This document shows, one piece after another, positions 1 to 6,600 of a DNA stretch of 8,469 nucleotides. The notes beneath the pieces were generated by a model. That model worked only from the letters and a program-made list of their open reading frames with translations. It was not told where the DNA came from and searched no databases. The stretch comes from an uncultured Parabacteroides sp. GTDB lineage: Bacteria; Bacteroidota; Bacteroidia; Bacteroidales; Tannerellaceae. Position numbers and translations under genes: made by a program. The DNA lies in NCBI GenBank assembly GCA_947074335.1, contig CAMTPG010000093.1, forward strand, positions 1 to 8,469, written 5' to 3'. The stretch's first letter is position 1. Each line of letters begins with the position of its first letter.

Positions 1-23
1 TCGGAGATAATCAGATATTTCAT
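1..23 (-). CDS. 5' end of an unidentified gene, cut by the window edge
   Basis: An ATG on the minus strand at 23-21 opens a frame reading M-K-Y-L-I-I-S and then a partial GA codon (Asp or Glu). It is supported by an exact Bacteroidota -7 element (TATCTTTG, 61-54) placed so that the 5' UTR would be about 24 nt. Seven codons cannot identify the product. A start of the form M-K-x-x-I-I-S-D occurs in YfcE-like metallophosphoesterases and in some glycosyltransferases, but this is only a guess. Confidence 0.4.
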
Positions 24-53
24 AAGTATAGCGTATTGTGTACACGAAAGGTG

Positions 54-61
54 CAAAGATA
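54..61 (-). promoter_or_regulatory. Bacteroidota -7 promoter element of the leftward gene
   Basis: The minus strand reads TATCTTTG, an exact match to TAnnTTTG, the -7 element of the Bacteroidota housekeeping sigma factor. A weak -33 candidate (ATTG, 88-85) lies 23 nt upstream. Transcription would start near position 47. Confidence 0.5.
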
Positions 62-74
62 AAGCCTTTTTTAG

Positions 75-82
75 TATGTTTG
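75..82 (+). promoter_or_regulatory. Bacteroidota -7 promoter element of the nudC-peptidase pair
   Basis: TATGTTTG matches TAnnTTTG exactly and lies 21 nt before the nudC start codon, so the 5' UTR would be about 15 nt. No good TTTG -33 box is present upstream. It faces the leftward promoter at 54-61, so the two probably compete for the same stretch of about 40 bp. Confidence 0.5.
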
Positions 83-103
83 TACAATCAAAAATAATTT
101 TGA

Positions 104-871
104 ATGATAACAGATAAACAAACCGACTGGTTTATATTTTACAAAGATCAGTTGGTTTTACACAAAGATGAGGAACATTATCTGATTCCTTCAGGTGCAG
201 AGGCGCCAATCGGGATCGATTCTTTTTTTGAAGCCGATATGCCGGATGGTTCGGTTGTGCGGATTGCTGCAGTGAACGAGGCTGCATCTCTGCCCGGATC
301 CTGCATTTGGATCGGATTGCGTGCTTCGTATGATTTACTGGATGAAGCGGTTTACCACCGTGCCGGGAAGGCTTTCGAGCTCTGTCATTGGGATTTACAC
401 AGCCGCTTTTGTCCGGCCTGCGGTAATCCGACAGCACATAAAGCGCCGATCATGAAGCAGTGCACGGCTTGCGGGTATCAGATCTTTCCGGCTGTTTCGC
501 CGGCTGTTATCGTGCTGATCCGCAAAGGAGAGGAGTTGCTTTTGGTGCATGCCCGCAATTTCCGGGGCACTTTTTACGGGTTGGTTGCCGGGTTTCTGGA
601 GACCGGCGAAACACTCGAGCAGTGTGTGGCGCGTGAAGTGCTGGAAGAAACCGGACTGACGATTCAAAATATTACCTATTTCGGAAACCAGCCCTGGCCG
701 TTTCCCAGTCAGCTGATGATCGGTTTTTTTGCCGATTATGCCGGCGGCGAGTTGAAACTGCAGGATGAGGAGCTGAGTGCGGGCGCTTTTTTTACGAAAG
801 CTAATTTGCCCGAACTGCCTCGCAAGCTGAGTCTGGCCCGGAAAATGATTGATCACTGGATAGAGACATAA
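104..871 (+). CDS. nudC: NADH/NAD+ pyrophosphatase (Nudix hydrolase, NudC type)
   Basis: The enzyme hydrolyses NADH or NAD+ to NMN(H) and AMP in the cytoplasm; E. coli NudC also removes NAD caps from RNA, so a similar decapping role is possible. Seen in the 255-aa product: an N-terminal lobe (about 1-95); a zinc ribbon with two CxxC pairs at Cys103/106 and Cys120/123; a complete Nudix box at 163-185 (G163, E169, then R177-E-V-L-E-E-T-G-L); and QPWPFP at 196-201. The last motif is the family mark that separates NADH pyrophosphatases from other Nudix enzymes; the usual leading Ser is Asn195 here. Length is normal for the family. The ATG follows an A/T-rich leader with no Shine-Dalgarno sequence, as is usual in Bacteroidota. 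The exported peptidase gene starts 49 nt downstream on the same strand with no promoter visible between them, so the two are probably co-transcribed although their functions are not obviously linked. Confidence 0.93.
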   Translation: MITDKQTDWFIFYKDQLVLHKDEEHYLIPSGAEAPIGIDSFFEADMPDGSVVRIAAVNEAASLPGSCIWIGLRASYDLLDEAVYHRAGKAFELCHWDLHSRFCPACGNPTAHKAPIMKQCTACGYQIFPAVSPAVIVLIRKGEELLLVHARNFRGTFYGLVAGFLETGETLEQCVAREVLEETGLTIQNITYFGNQPWPFPSQLMIGFFADYAGGELKLQDEELSAGAFFTKANLPELPRKLSLARKMIDHWIET

Positions 872-920
872 AACAGATCATCGGATGAATACATAAAGAA
901 AACACAATATAACTCTTATT

Positions 921-3062
921 ATGATGAAACAAACTTCGTTACGGGTTTTATCTTTGTGCCTGCTGGCCATGATATTACCTCCTGAAAAAACTGATGCACA
1001 GGTTACAACCGCTCATTATCAGCGGGCCGACAGTGTGATGAATCAGGCCAATCTGGTTTACTCGGCCGGAATTCGTCCCGAGTGGATTGACAGTTCTAAT
1101 TATTTCTGGTATAAAAACCACGAGCGCGAAGGCGATTTCTTTTATCTGGTCAATGCCGTAACGGGCGAACAGCAGCGCGGCTCAACCAAGAAAGAGCTGG
1201 CCCGCTATTTCACCCGCAAGCAACAGGATCTGGCCAATGCGCTCTTAAAAGAAGAGGAACAGCAGGAGCGCACCTGGCGCAGAAGAAGCGGCGATCCGGA
1301 ACCGGTAATTTCGCCCGATAATCAATGGAAAGCGTATATTAAAGATAATAATGTATATGTGGCAAGTCTGCCCGCAGATGCGACCGGTCAGGGCGAAGAG
1401 ATTGCTCTTTCGATGGACGGATCGCCCAATCTGCGATACGACGGCTGGGCATTACAATGGTCGCCCGATTCGCGCAAGCTGGCCACAGTGCGTGTGCGCG
1501 ATGTGCAGGAGCGACGTATTCCGTTGATCGAGTCGGCTCCCGATCATCAGCGTCAGCCTGTGCTGCAATGGCGCGATTATGCCAAACCGGGTGATGCATT
1601 GCCGGTAAGTCTTCCTGTTTTGTTTGATGTAGAGAATCGCACTCAGATTCCGGTAGATGCTTCGGCATACGATAATCAGTATTTTCTGAATCTTACCGGC
1701 TGGCGTGCCGACAGCCGTGCGCTGACTTTCGAATTTAATCAGCGCGGACATCAACGCTATGTTGTAGCCGAACTGGATGCACAAAACGGTGCAATCCGTC
1801 ATTTGGTGGATGAACAGCCTCAAACATTCGTACATTATTATAATATCTTCCGTAAAGATCTGAATGATGGTCAGGAACTCCTTTGGATTTCGGAACGCGA
1901 CGGCTGGCGTCATCTTTATTTATTCGACGGAAAAACCGGTAAAATCAAGAATCAGGTGACTAAAGGCGACTGGGTTGTGCGCAAAGTGGATTTTGTAGAC
2001 GAACCCAACCGGGTAGTTTATTTCACCGCTTCGGGTTTTAATCCCGGCGAAGATCCATACAACCTGCATTACTGCCGCATCAATCTGGATGGCACCGGTT
2101 TTACCGATTTAACGCCCGAGAATGGCAATCATCAGGTAACATTCTCTGCCGACCGGCAGTATTTTACGGATGTTTATTCGCGTCCCGATTTTCCGGCTGT
2201 CAGTCAGTTGCGCAAAACAGCCGACGGCTCGGTAGTTACCGTATTACAGCGTTGCGATGTTTCTGATCTGGCTGCACAGGGCTGGCAGATGCCTGAAGTA
2301 TTTACGGCTAAAGGTCGCGATGGCAAAACCGATATCTGGGGAAATATACATCGTCCATCTGATTTTGATCCCGCAAAAACTTATCCCGTCATTGAAATGA
2401 TCTATGCCGGCCCGCACGATTCGCATGTGGTAAAAGATTTCCGTCCGGCCAATCATCTGATCTCGAAAGTGGCCGAACTGGGTTTTATTGTGGTATCAAT
2501 TGATGGTATGGGTACAAGCAACCGTTCGAAAGCATTTCACGATGTGGCCTGGAAGAATCTGAAAGATGCCGGTTTTCCGGATCGCAAAGCCTGGATTCAG
2601 GCTGCTGCCGAAAAATATCCCTATATGGATACAGAGCGCGTAGGCATTTACGGCTGGTCGGCCGGCGGACAAAATGCCATGGCTGCTCTGCTTTTCCACA
2701 ATGATTTTTATAAAGTTGCCGTATCACTCTGCGGTTGCCATGATAACCGGATGGATAAAATCTGGTGGAATGAACAATGGATGGGCTATCCGCTCGACGA
2801 ATCGTACAGTGCCTCGTCGAATGTGGATAACGCAGCTCTGCTGCAAGGCAAACTGTTACTCATAAACGGCGAACTCGATGACAATGTAGATCCTGCATCC
2901 ACACTGCAGGTAGTCAGTGCTTTAATGAAAGCCAATAAGAATTTTGACCAGCTGTATTTGCCCGGAAAGGGACATAGCCTGGGCGGCTCATTCGAAATGC
3001 ATAAACTGTATGATTTCTTTGTTCAGCATCTGCAAAATCAAACACCGCCCGCTTGGAATTAA
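921..3062 (+). CDS. Exported S9-family serine peptidase (DPP-IV-like, lacks the Glu-Glu motif)
   Basis: A 713-aa prolyl-oligopeptidase-family peptidase, predicted to act on peptides in the periplasm or at the cell surface. A signal peptide (hydrophobic core about 8-19) ends at Ala26|Gln27. Residues about 50-450 form a DPP-IV-type beta-propeller with repeated W-S-P-D-type blades (e.g. 180-183). Residues about 460-705 form the alpha/beta-hydrolase domain: Tyr495 in YAGP (oxyanion hole), nucleophile Ser580 in GWSAGG, Asp653 followed by Asp654-Asn655, and His685 in GKGHS, so the catalytic triad is complete. The propeller stretch where DPP-IV carries the D-W-x-Y-E-E-E helix reads instead about 166-180, without adjacent glutamates. 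The clamp for the substrate N-terminus is therefore not recognisable, and true dipeptidyl-peptidase activity is uncertain. The start may be Met1 or Met2 (ATGATG); Met2 gives the more usual M-K signal start. It ends 41 nt from a convergent gene. Confidence 0.9.
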   Translation: MMKQTSLRVLSLCLLAMILPPEKTDAQVTTAHYQRADSVMNQANLVYSAGIRPEWIDSSNYFWYKNHEREGDFFYLVNAVTGEQQRGSTKKELARYFTRKQQDLANALLKEEEQQERTWRRRSGDPEPVISPDNQWKAYIKDNNVYVASLPADATGQGEEIALSMDGSPNLRYDGWALQWSPDSRKLATVRVRDVQERRIPLIESAPDHQRQPVLQWRDYAKPGDALPVSLPVLFDVENRTQIPVDASAYDNQYFLNLTGWRADSRALTFEFNQRGHQRYVVAELDAQNGAIRHLVDEQPQTFVHYYNIFRKDLNDGQELLWISERDGWRHLYLFDGKTGKIKNQVTKGDWVVRKVDFVDEPNRVVYFTASGFNPGEDPYNLHYCRINLDGTGFTDLTPENGNHQVTFSADRQYFTDVYSRPDFPAVSQLRKTADGSVVTVLQRCDVSDLAAQGWQMPEVFTAKGRDGKTDIWGNIHRPSDFDPAKTYPVIEMIYAGPHDSHVVKDFRPANHLISKVAELGFIVVSIDGMGTSNRSKAFHDVAWKNLKDAGFPDRKAWIQAAAEKYPYMDTERVGIYGWSAGGQNAMAALLFHNDFYKVAVSLCGCHDNRMDKIWWNEQWMGYPLDESYSASSNVDNAALLQGKLLLINGELDDNVDPASTLQVVSALMKANKNFDQLYLPGKGHSLGGSFEMHKLYDFFVQHLQNQTPPAWN

Positions 3063-3103
3063 TCCTCAATCTGCTGAAATAAAATGACCTGTAAAGAACG
3101 ATT

Positions 3104-3811
3104 TTAAAATACAAATCGAACCGTATCAAGCCCTGTGATGGAGAATTCCTGAGCAGGGCTTTTATATTCGAAGGAGTCACGCATACACAAACTGTCTTTT
3201 TTTTGTGTAATGCTTTCTTTTTTAACCATCAGACTCTCTTTTTTCTCGGGATGTTTAATCTCTTCGCTTAATGTGCTTCGCTTTTTGATAATATCGGGTG
3301 TAGGCAGATTATTGTAGTTTTGCCAGGTGCCGTTGCGTTTTTGATTTCGATTATGCACATATCCTTTCCGGCTGGTTAAATCGGCAGAACTGAAAGTTGC
3401 CTGGCCGTGATGTCCGCCAAAAAGCGGATCGCGTTTTAATTCTTCAATTATGCTTTCAAGTACGGGAAGCATTTTCTCGGCATTCGGTCCGTATTTTTTA
3501 AATACATAAGTGGGTAAATCTTTCAATGCCATTCGCGAAGTGGAATCAGTCTGAATATATTCGGAGAAATCTTTTAATACCTGCATTCTGACATCGGGTG
3601 TTGCCAGTTTCATATTTGAGGCCGGTTCGCCCAGATTCAGGAAAGAGCCCGATTGAATCGCCTTCATGGTCTCCGGATTTAATTCCAGTTTTTCTTTACC
3701 CGAAAGTATGTTTTGAAGCCAGACAGAATCTTTTTCAGTCCATTGTTGTGCCCATAATCCCATCGAATTCAGGCAGCAGATCATCATCACAATAAGTAGT
3801 CGTTTCTCCAT
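3104..3811 (-). CDS. Exported protein of unknown function, possibly DUF4858-like
   Basis: A 235-aa product with a clear signal peptide (MEKR, hydrophobic core 5-19, likely cleavage Ala21|Gln22), so probably periplasmic or surface-attached. The mature protein begins Q-W-T-E-K-D-S-x-W-L and includes L-N-P-E-T-M-K-A-I-x-S-G and L-K-D-L-P. From memory this pattern resembles DUF4858, a Bacteroidales family with no known function; this was not checked. There is no transmembrane helix after the signal peptide. Residues 190-216 are three 7-residue units, KKESLMV, KKESITQ and KKDSLCM, plus a degenerate fourth (RDSFEY). The start at 3811 is chosen because an in-frame ATG at 3862 would place 17 extra residues before the signal peptide. 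No exact promoter was found; TAATGTTTA near 3898-3890, with TTTG at 3923-3920, is the best weak candidate. The gene stands alone, convergent with the peptidase gene. Confidence 0.75.
   Translation of the reverse strand: MEKRLLIVMMICCLNSMGLWAQQWTEKDSVWLQNILSGKEKLELNPETMKAIQSGSFLNLGEPASNMKLATPDVRMQVLKDFSEYIQTDSTSRMALKDLPTYVFKKYGPNAEKMLPVLESIIEELKRDPLFGGHHGQATFSSADLTSRKGYVHNRNQKRNGTWQNYNNLPTPDIIKKRSTLSEEIKHPEKKESLMVKKESITQKKDSLCMRDSFEYKSPAQEFSITGLDTVRFVF
3128..3163 (+). terminator. Candidate terminator of the nudC-peptidase transcript, inside the convergent gene
   Basis: AAGCCCTG (3128-3135) pairs perfectly with CAGGGCTT (3154-3161), giving an 8-bp GC-rich stem. The 18-nt loop can form a small inner GGA/TCC helix. 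The plus-strand RNA continues with a short U run (3160-3163, then AUAUU). It lies 65 nt after the peptidase stop codon, within the last 60 bp of coding sequence of the minus-strand gene. The U run is short, so efficiency is uncertain. A weaker CGATTT/AAATCG hairpin (3099-3118) overlaps that gene's stop codon. Confidence 0.5.
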
Positions 3812-3920
3812 TTTTACTATCTTTTCGACGAATGTATGGAAGAATTTCGAACAGACCGCCATATTTATTCTAAAATCTATTATTAAAACTAAACATTAAC
3901 GTAGTTTTCGATATAATAAC

Positions 3921-3943
3921 AAAAAAGTCATCTCACGATGACT
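3921..3943 (-). terminator. Terminator-like hairpin in the AT-rich gap
   Basis: GTCATC (3927-3932) and GATGAC (3937-3942) form a 6-bp stem around a 4-nt loop, extended by one A-T pair. On the minus strand it is followed by six T (3926-3921). It lies 110 nt upstream of the exported-protein gene start, so it would end a transcript from the gap rather than that gene. On the plus strand only four T follow, so the minus orientation is favoured. Confidence 0.5.
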
Positions 3944-4473
3944 CTTTTCCCAGATTAAAATAAATAAGTGATATGAAATGTGTTTTTCCAAAAAGTAAAA
4001 CTTATATGATTTGTTCCATAATAAGCGATTTATTTCATTAGTGATATTCTTTTTCTTAATGTTATTAATATGAACCAAAAACAATCATAATGCCTTTAAA
4101 AACTAATTATAAATGTAAATAAGATTTATATGTATGCAAATATATGACAAAATGTATATCTTGCTATTAAAAAGATAAGAAATAAATATTAAAAATATGT
4201 GAAGTGTCAGATAGATGTAAAAAACATGAAAATGCTTACAGAATGATAGAATAATGCAGCTTTTGATTAAAATATGAAATATCTGTGTTTTTTGACTATA
4301 TTGTAGAATATAAAAAAGAAACATCAGGCGTGAAGGAGAATCGGGATATCAATAAAAATTGTACAATTACGCTAAAAGTTCGTATCCGGATTAAATGCCT
4401 GGTTTTTGATAAATCTGTCAGTTTGGCAGTATTTGATTTACGGGCATTAAAAATGATATGCCGAAGAAAAATG

Positions 4474-4502
4474 AATTCCATTACAGTGGAATTTTAATTC
4501 CA
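4474..4502. repeat. Three-arm inverted repeat (alternative hairpins)
   Basis: AATTCCA (4474-4480), TGGAATT (4487-4493) and AATTCCA (4496-4502) lie in a row. The middle arm can pair perfectly with either outer arm, through a 6-nt or a 2-nt spacer. The 6-nt loop version is sterically better. The three perfect 7-mers are seen directly; any switching role is inference. Confidence 0.5.
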
Positions 4503-4544
4503 TGGGCATCGAAAAAAAATAGATAACGATCTGCTTTCCGGCGG

Positions 4545-4552
4545 CAAAAATA
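4545..4552 (-). promoter_or_regulatory. Candidate promoter -7 element inside the gap
   Basis: The minus strand reads TATTTTTG, an exact TAnnTTTG match, about 75 nt beyond the tsf terminator. No TTTG -33 box is seen at the expected spacing, and such a motif can arise by chance in AT-rich DNA. If active, it would transcribe from about 4538 toward the hairpin at 3921-3943. Confidence 0.3.
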
Positions 4553-4625
4553 AACGCTTCCGGGGAATTTGAATTTGCTGACAATCTGGCAGTCGTTAGC
4601 TGAAAGGATTTTGGTGTAAAGAATT

Positions 4626-4660
4626 AAAAAAAGACTGCCTGAAAATCGAGGCAGTCTTTT
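4626..4660 (-). terminator. Intrinsic terminator of the rplM-rpsI-rpsB-tsf operon
   Basis: GACTGCCT (4633-4640) and AGGCAGTC (4649-4656) form a perfect 8-bp stem with an 8-nt loop. On the minus strand it is preceded by AAAA and followed by seven T (4632-4626). It starts 25 nt after the tsf stop codon. This is a textbook intrinsic terminator. Confidence 0.9.
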
Positions 4661-4685
4661 CGTGAAATCATATCTTTCGAGCTGA

Positions 4686-5513
4686 TTAGTCTACATTCAA
4701 TGTAAAACGTTTGAAAGCAACAACAGTCAGTTCTTTGTTTGCAGTGTGCAGATACTGTTCGATTGTCATTTTCGAATCTTTTACAAATTCCTGCTGCAAC
4801 AGTGTGTTTTCTTTGTAGTATTTCTGCAAAGAACCTTCAGCGATGCGATCCAACAGGTTTTCAGGTTTACCGGCCTGACGTGCTTTATCTTTTGCAATTT
4901 CCAATTCCTGGTTGATTACGTTCTGAGGAACTTCGTCAGGACGAACAGCTACCGGATTCATAGCAGCGATCTGCATAGCTACGTCGCGAGCCATCTGGCT
5001 GGCTACGTCAGCCTGATTGAAAGCAACCACTGTAGCCAGTTTGTTACCCGGGTGGATATAAGCTGCAGCTGTAGCGCCTTTTACGAATTCGTAAGCACCC
5101 AGTTCCATTTTTTCGCCGGTTACACCGATGCGGTCTGTAATGTGATCCTGGATAGCACGTCCGTCAGCCAGCGGAGAAGCTAACAATTCTTCTGTAGTAG
5201 CCGGTTGTTTTTCGATAGCCACTTCCAGAATGCTCTGGGTTAAAGCTACGAATTCACCATTTTTAGCTACAAAGTCAGTTTCGCATTTCAATGCTACGAT
5301 TGCTGCGAAATCACCTTTTTGAGCTGCCAATACACAACCTTCAGAAGCTTCGCGATCTGAACGTTTTGCTGCAACAGCCTGACCTTTTTTACGGATGATT
5401 TCCATTGCTTTGTCGAAATCACCACCAGCTTCTTCCAAAGCTTTTTTGCAATCCATCATTCCGGCACCGCTCATTTTGCGCAGGTGCTGGATATCAGCCA
5501 TAGATACTGCCAT
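4686..5513 (-). CDS. tsf: Translation elongation factor Ts (EF-Ts)
   Basis: EF-Ts is the guanine-nucleotide exchange factor that releases GDP from EF-Tu in the cytoplasm. The 275-aa product has the N-terminal UBA-like domain (about 1-45, with L-R-K-M-S-G-A-G-M-M-D-C-K-K-A-L) and the diagnostic C-E-T-D-F-V-A-K-N segment, whose T79-D-F-V contacts EF-Tu. The core continues to a C terminus ending K-R-F-T-L-N-V-D. Length is typical for EF-Ts. The start at 5513 is preceded by an A-rich leader (AAAGAAAATAAAATT) with no Shine-Dalgarno sequence. It is the last gene of the ribosomal operon, separated from rpsB by 118 nt containing a strong terminator-like hairpin, so its expression probably depends on read-through or on its own promoter. 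A perfect terminator follows. Confidence 0.97.
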   Translation of the reverse strand: MAVSMADIQHLRKMSGAGMMDCKKALEEAGGDFDKAMEIIRKKGQAVAAKRSDREASEGCVLAAQKGDFAAIVALKCETDFVAKNGEFVALTQSILEVAIEKQPATTEELLASPLADGRAIQDHITDRIGVTGEKMELGAYEFVKGATAAAYIHPGNKLATVVAFNQADVASQMARDVAMQIAAMNPVAVRPDEVPQNVINQELEIAKDKARQAGKPENLLDRIAEGSLQKYYKENTLLQQEFVKDSKMTIEQYLHTANKELTVVAFKRFTLNVD

Positions 5514-5528
5514 AATTTTATTTTCTTT

Positions 5529-5558
5529 AAATGTTATTCAATTTAGGTTTAAATCAAA
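5529..5558 (-). promoter_or_regulatory. Weak candidate promoter for tsf
   Basis: On the minus strand TTTG (5558-5555) is followed after 18 nt by TAACATTT (5536-5529). The spacing suits a Bacteroidota promoter, but the -7 half matches TAnnTTTG only partly. The -33 part is the end of the upstream hairpin's T run. It is listed because the hairpin implies tsf may need its own start site. Confidence 0.2.
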
Positions 5559-5618
5559 AAAACGGTGTGTCGGCTGCAGCTTAACGAAAACTCATTAACC
5601 ACATGCTGACACACCGTT
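5556..5618 (-). terminator. Terminator-like hairpin (possible attenuator) between rpsB and tsf
   Basis: Read on the minus strand, AACGGTGTGTC (5618-5608) pairs perfectly over 11 bp with GACACACCGTT (5571-5561). Two more G-C pairs follow after one mismatch. The 36-nt interior contains a TTAA...TTAA pairing that may form a small inner helix. Seven T (5562-5556) follow the stem, the first two within it. The hairpin begins 14 nt after the rpsB stop codon and ends 43 nt before the tsf start. Confidence 0.75.
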
Positions 5619-5631
5619 ATATATAAAAGAA

Positions 5632-6465
5632 TTACTCTTCTACTTTAGTGAATTTGTCGGCAACGTTTGCGTTTAACGCGTCGTCTTCATCCTTTTTAGT
5701 ACGTTTAGCAGCTTTAGCTTTGCGTTCTCTTTTAGGAGCTTCGCCTTCGCCTGCAGCTTCAGTATCTACTTTTTCAGCTTTACGTTCCTGCAAACCTTCG
5801 TTCATGGCTTCGCAGATAGCACCTACGATTACTTCTACAGATTTTGTAGCGTCATCATTTGCAGGGATTACGTAGTCAATGTTTGCCGGATCCGAGTTTG
5901 TATCTACCATGGCAAATACCGGAATACCCAGACGGTTAGCTTCGCGTACAGCGATATGTTCTTTCATTACATCAACAACAAACAAAGCAGAAGGCAGACG
6001 AGTCAGGTCTACGATAGAACCCAAAGTCTTTTCCAATTTTGCACGCTGACGTGTAATCTGAAGTTTTTCTCTTTTTGAAAGATTATCAAAAGTACCATCT
6101 TTAGTCATCTTATCGATTGTGTTCATCTTTTTGATGGCTTTACGGATAGTGGGGAAGTTAGTCAACATACCACCCGGCCAGCGTTCGATAACGTAAGGCA
6201 TACCGATTGATGCAGCCTTATCAGCGACAACTTGTTTGGCTTGTTTTTTAGTAGCAACGAAAAGTACTTTTTTGCCCTGTTTAGCCAGGTTTTTCAATAC
6301 TTCTGCTGCTTCGTCTACTTTAGCAACTGTTTTATATAAATCAATGATATGAATACCATTGCGCTCCATGAAAATGTAAGGAGCCATAGCGGGGTTCCAC
6401 TTTCTTTTTAAGTGTCCGAAGTGTACACCTGCTTCTAATAACTGATCAAAATTAACTCTTGACAT
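5632..6465 (-). CDS. rpsB: 30S ribosomal protein S2
   Basis: S2 (uS2) binds late at the head-body junction of the small subunit and is needed for recruiting bS1-type factors in many bacteria. The 277-aa product begins M-S-R-V-N-F-D-Q-L-L-E-A-G-V-H-F-G-H, the conserved S2 N terminus. It carries K-R-K-W-N-P-A-M-A-P-Y-I-F, R-W-P-G-G-M-L-T-N (about 94-102) and the D-T-N-S-D-P signature (about 190-195). After about residue 228 comes a charged, Lys/Glu/Ala-rich tail of roughly 50 residues, likely disordered and common in Bacteroidia. The ATG follows an A-rich leader. It lies 135 nt after rpsI and 118 nt before tsf, the usual Bacteroidia order. In E. coli S2 represses its own rpsB-tsf mRNA through a leader site; the spacer upstream here could serve similarly, but no clear structure proves it. 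Confidence 0.97.
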   Translation of the reverse strand: MSRVNFDQLLEAGVHFGHLKRKWNPAMAPYIFMERNGIHIIDLYKTVAKVDEAAEVLKNLAKQGKKVLFVATKKQAKQVVADKAASIGMPYVIERWPGGMLTNFPTIRKAIKKMNTIDKMTKDGTFDNLSKREKLQITRQRAKLEKTLGSIVDLTRLPSALFVVDVMKEHIAVREANRLGIPVFAMVDTNSDPANIDYVIPANDDATKSVEVIVGAICEAMNEGLQERKAEKVDTEAAGEGEAPKRERKAKAAKRTKKDEDDALNANVADKFTKVEE

Positions 6466-6600
6466 GTTTTTGTTTTTAAATCGTTTACTTTCTTTGTTAA
6501 CTCAATCGTCAGGTAGTCTTTCTGCATATCCGCATGTGAAAAGAATCCTGCTGATTTAGATACTAAACGCTTTGCTCTTGTAAGAAACTCACAAACAAGA
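6466..6600 (-). other. rpsI-rpsB spacer with weak hairpins
   Basis: This 135-nt spacer has no TAnnTTTG match on the minus strand and no T-run terminator, so rpsB is probably read through from rpsI. A 5-bp CTTGT/ACAAG hairpin (6577-6599) lies directly after the rpsI stop. An imperfect CTTT...AAAG structure holding a TGC/GCA helix lies around 6518-6542. Either could be part of an S2-binding leader, but both are weak. Confidence 0.35.

Larger units (their letters stand above)
3863..4625. other. AT-rich non-coding gap
   Basis: No convincing gene is present on either strand. By direct count, 4021-4200 has 32 G/C in 180 bases (about 18%), far below the flanking genes. Short open frames here translate to low-complexity Ile/Phe/Tyr/Lys-rich strings or start with GTG without family resemblance. 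Structures seen, all on or readable from the minus strand, are a promoter-like TATTTTTG (4552-4545), a second TATATTTG (4144-4137), a three-arm inverted repeat (4474-4502) and a terminator-like hairpin (3921-3943). Composition becomes more normal from about 4320 to 4625. Confidence 0.7.

Noticed and set aside
2485..2727. Minus-strand frames inside the S9 peptidase gene
   Set aside because: They oppose a clear coding sequence with intact catalytic motifs and have no supporting signals.
3812..3862. 17-residue N-terminal extension of the exported unknown protein
   Set aside because: It would bury the signal peptide behind a non-signal segment; the internal ATG at 3811 gives a standard signal start.
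3896..4324. Two minus-strand frames rich in Ile, Phe, Tyr and Lys
   Set aside because: Composition simply reflects DNA of about 18% G+C; no motifs, and one runs through the terminator-like hairpin.
4285..4497. Plus-strand 70-codon frame starting with GTG in the AT-rich gap
   Set aside because: No recognisable family, no promoter match or leader, and it ends within the inverted repeat at 4474-4502. Probably chance.
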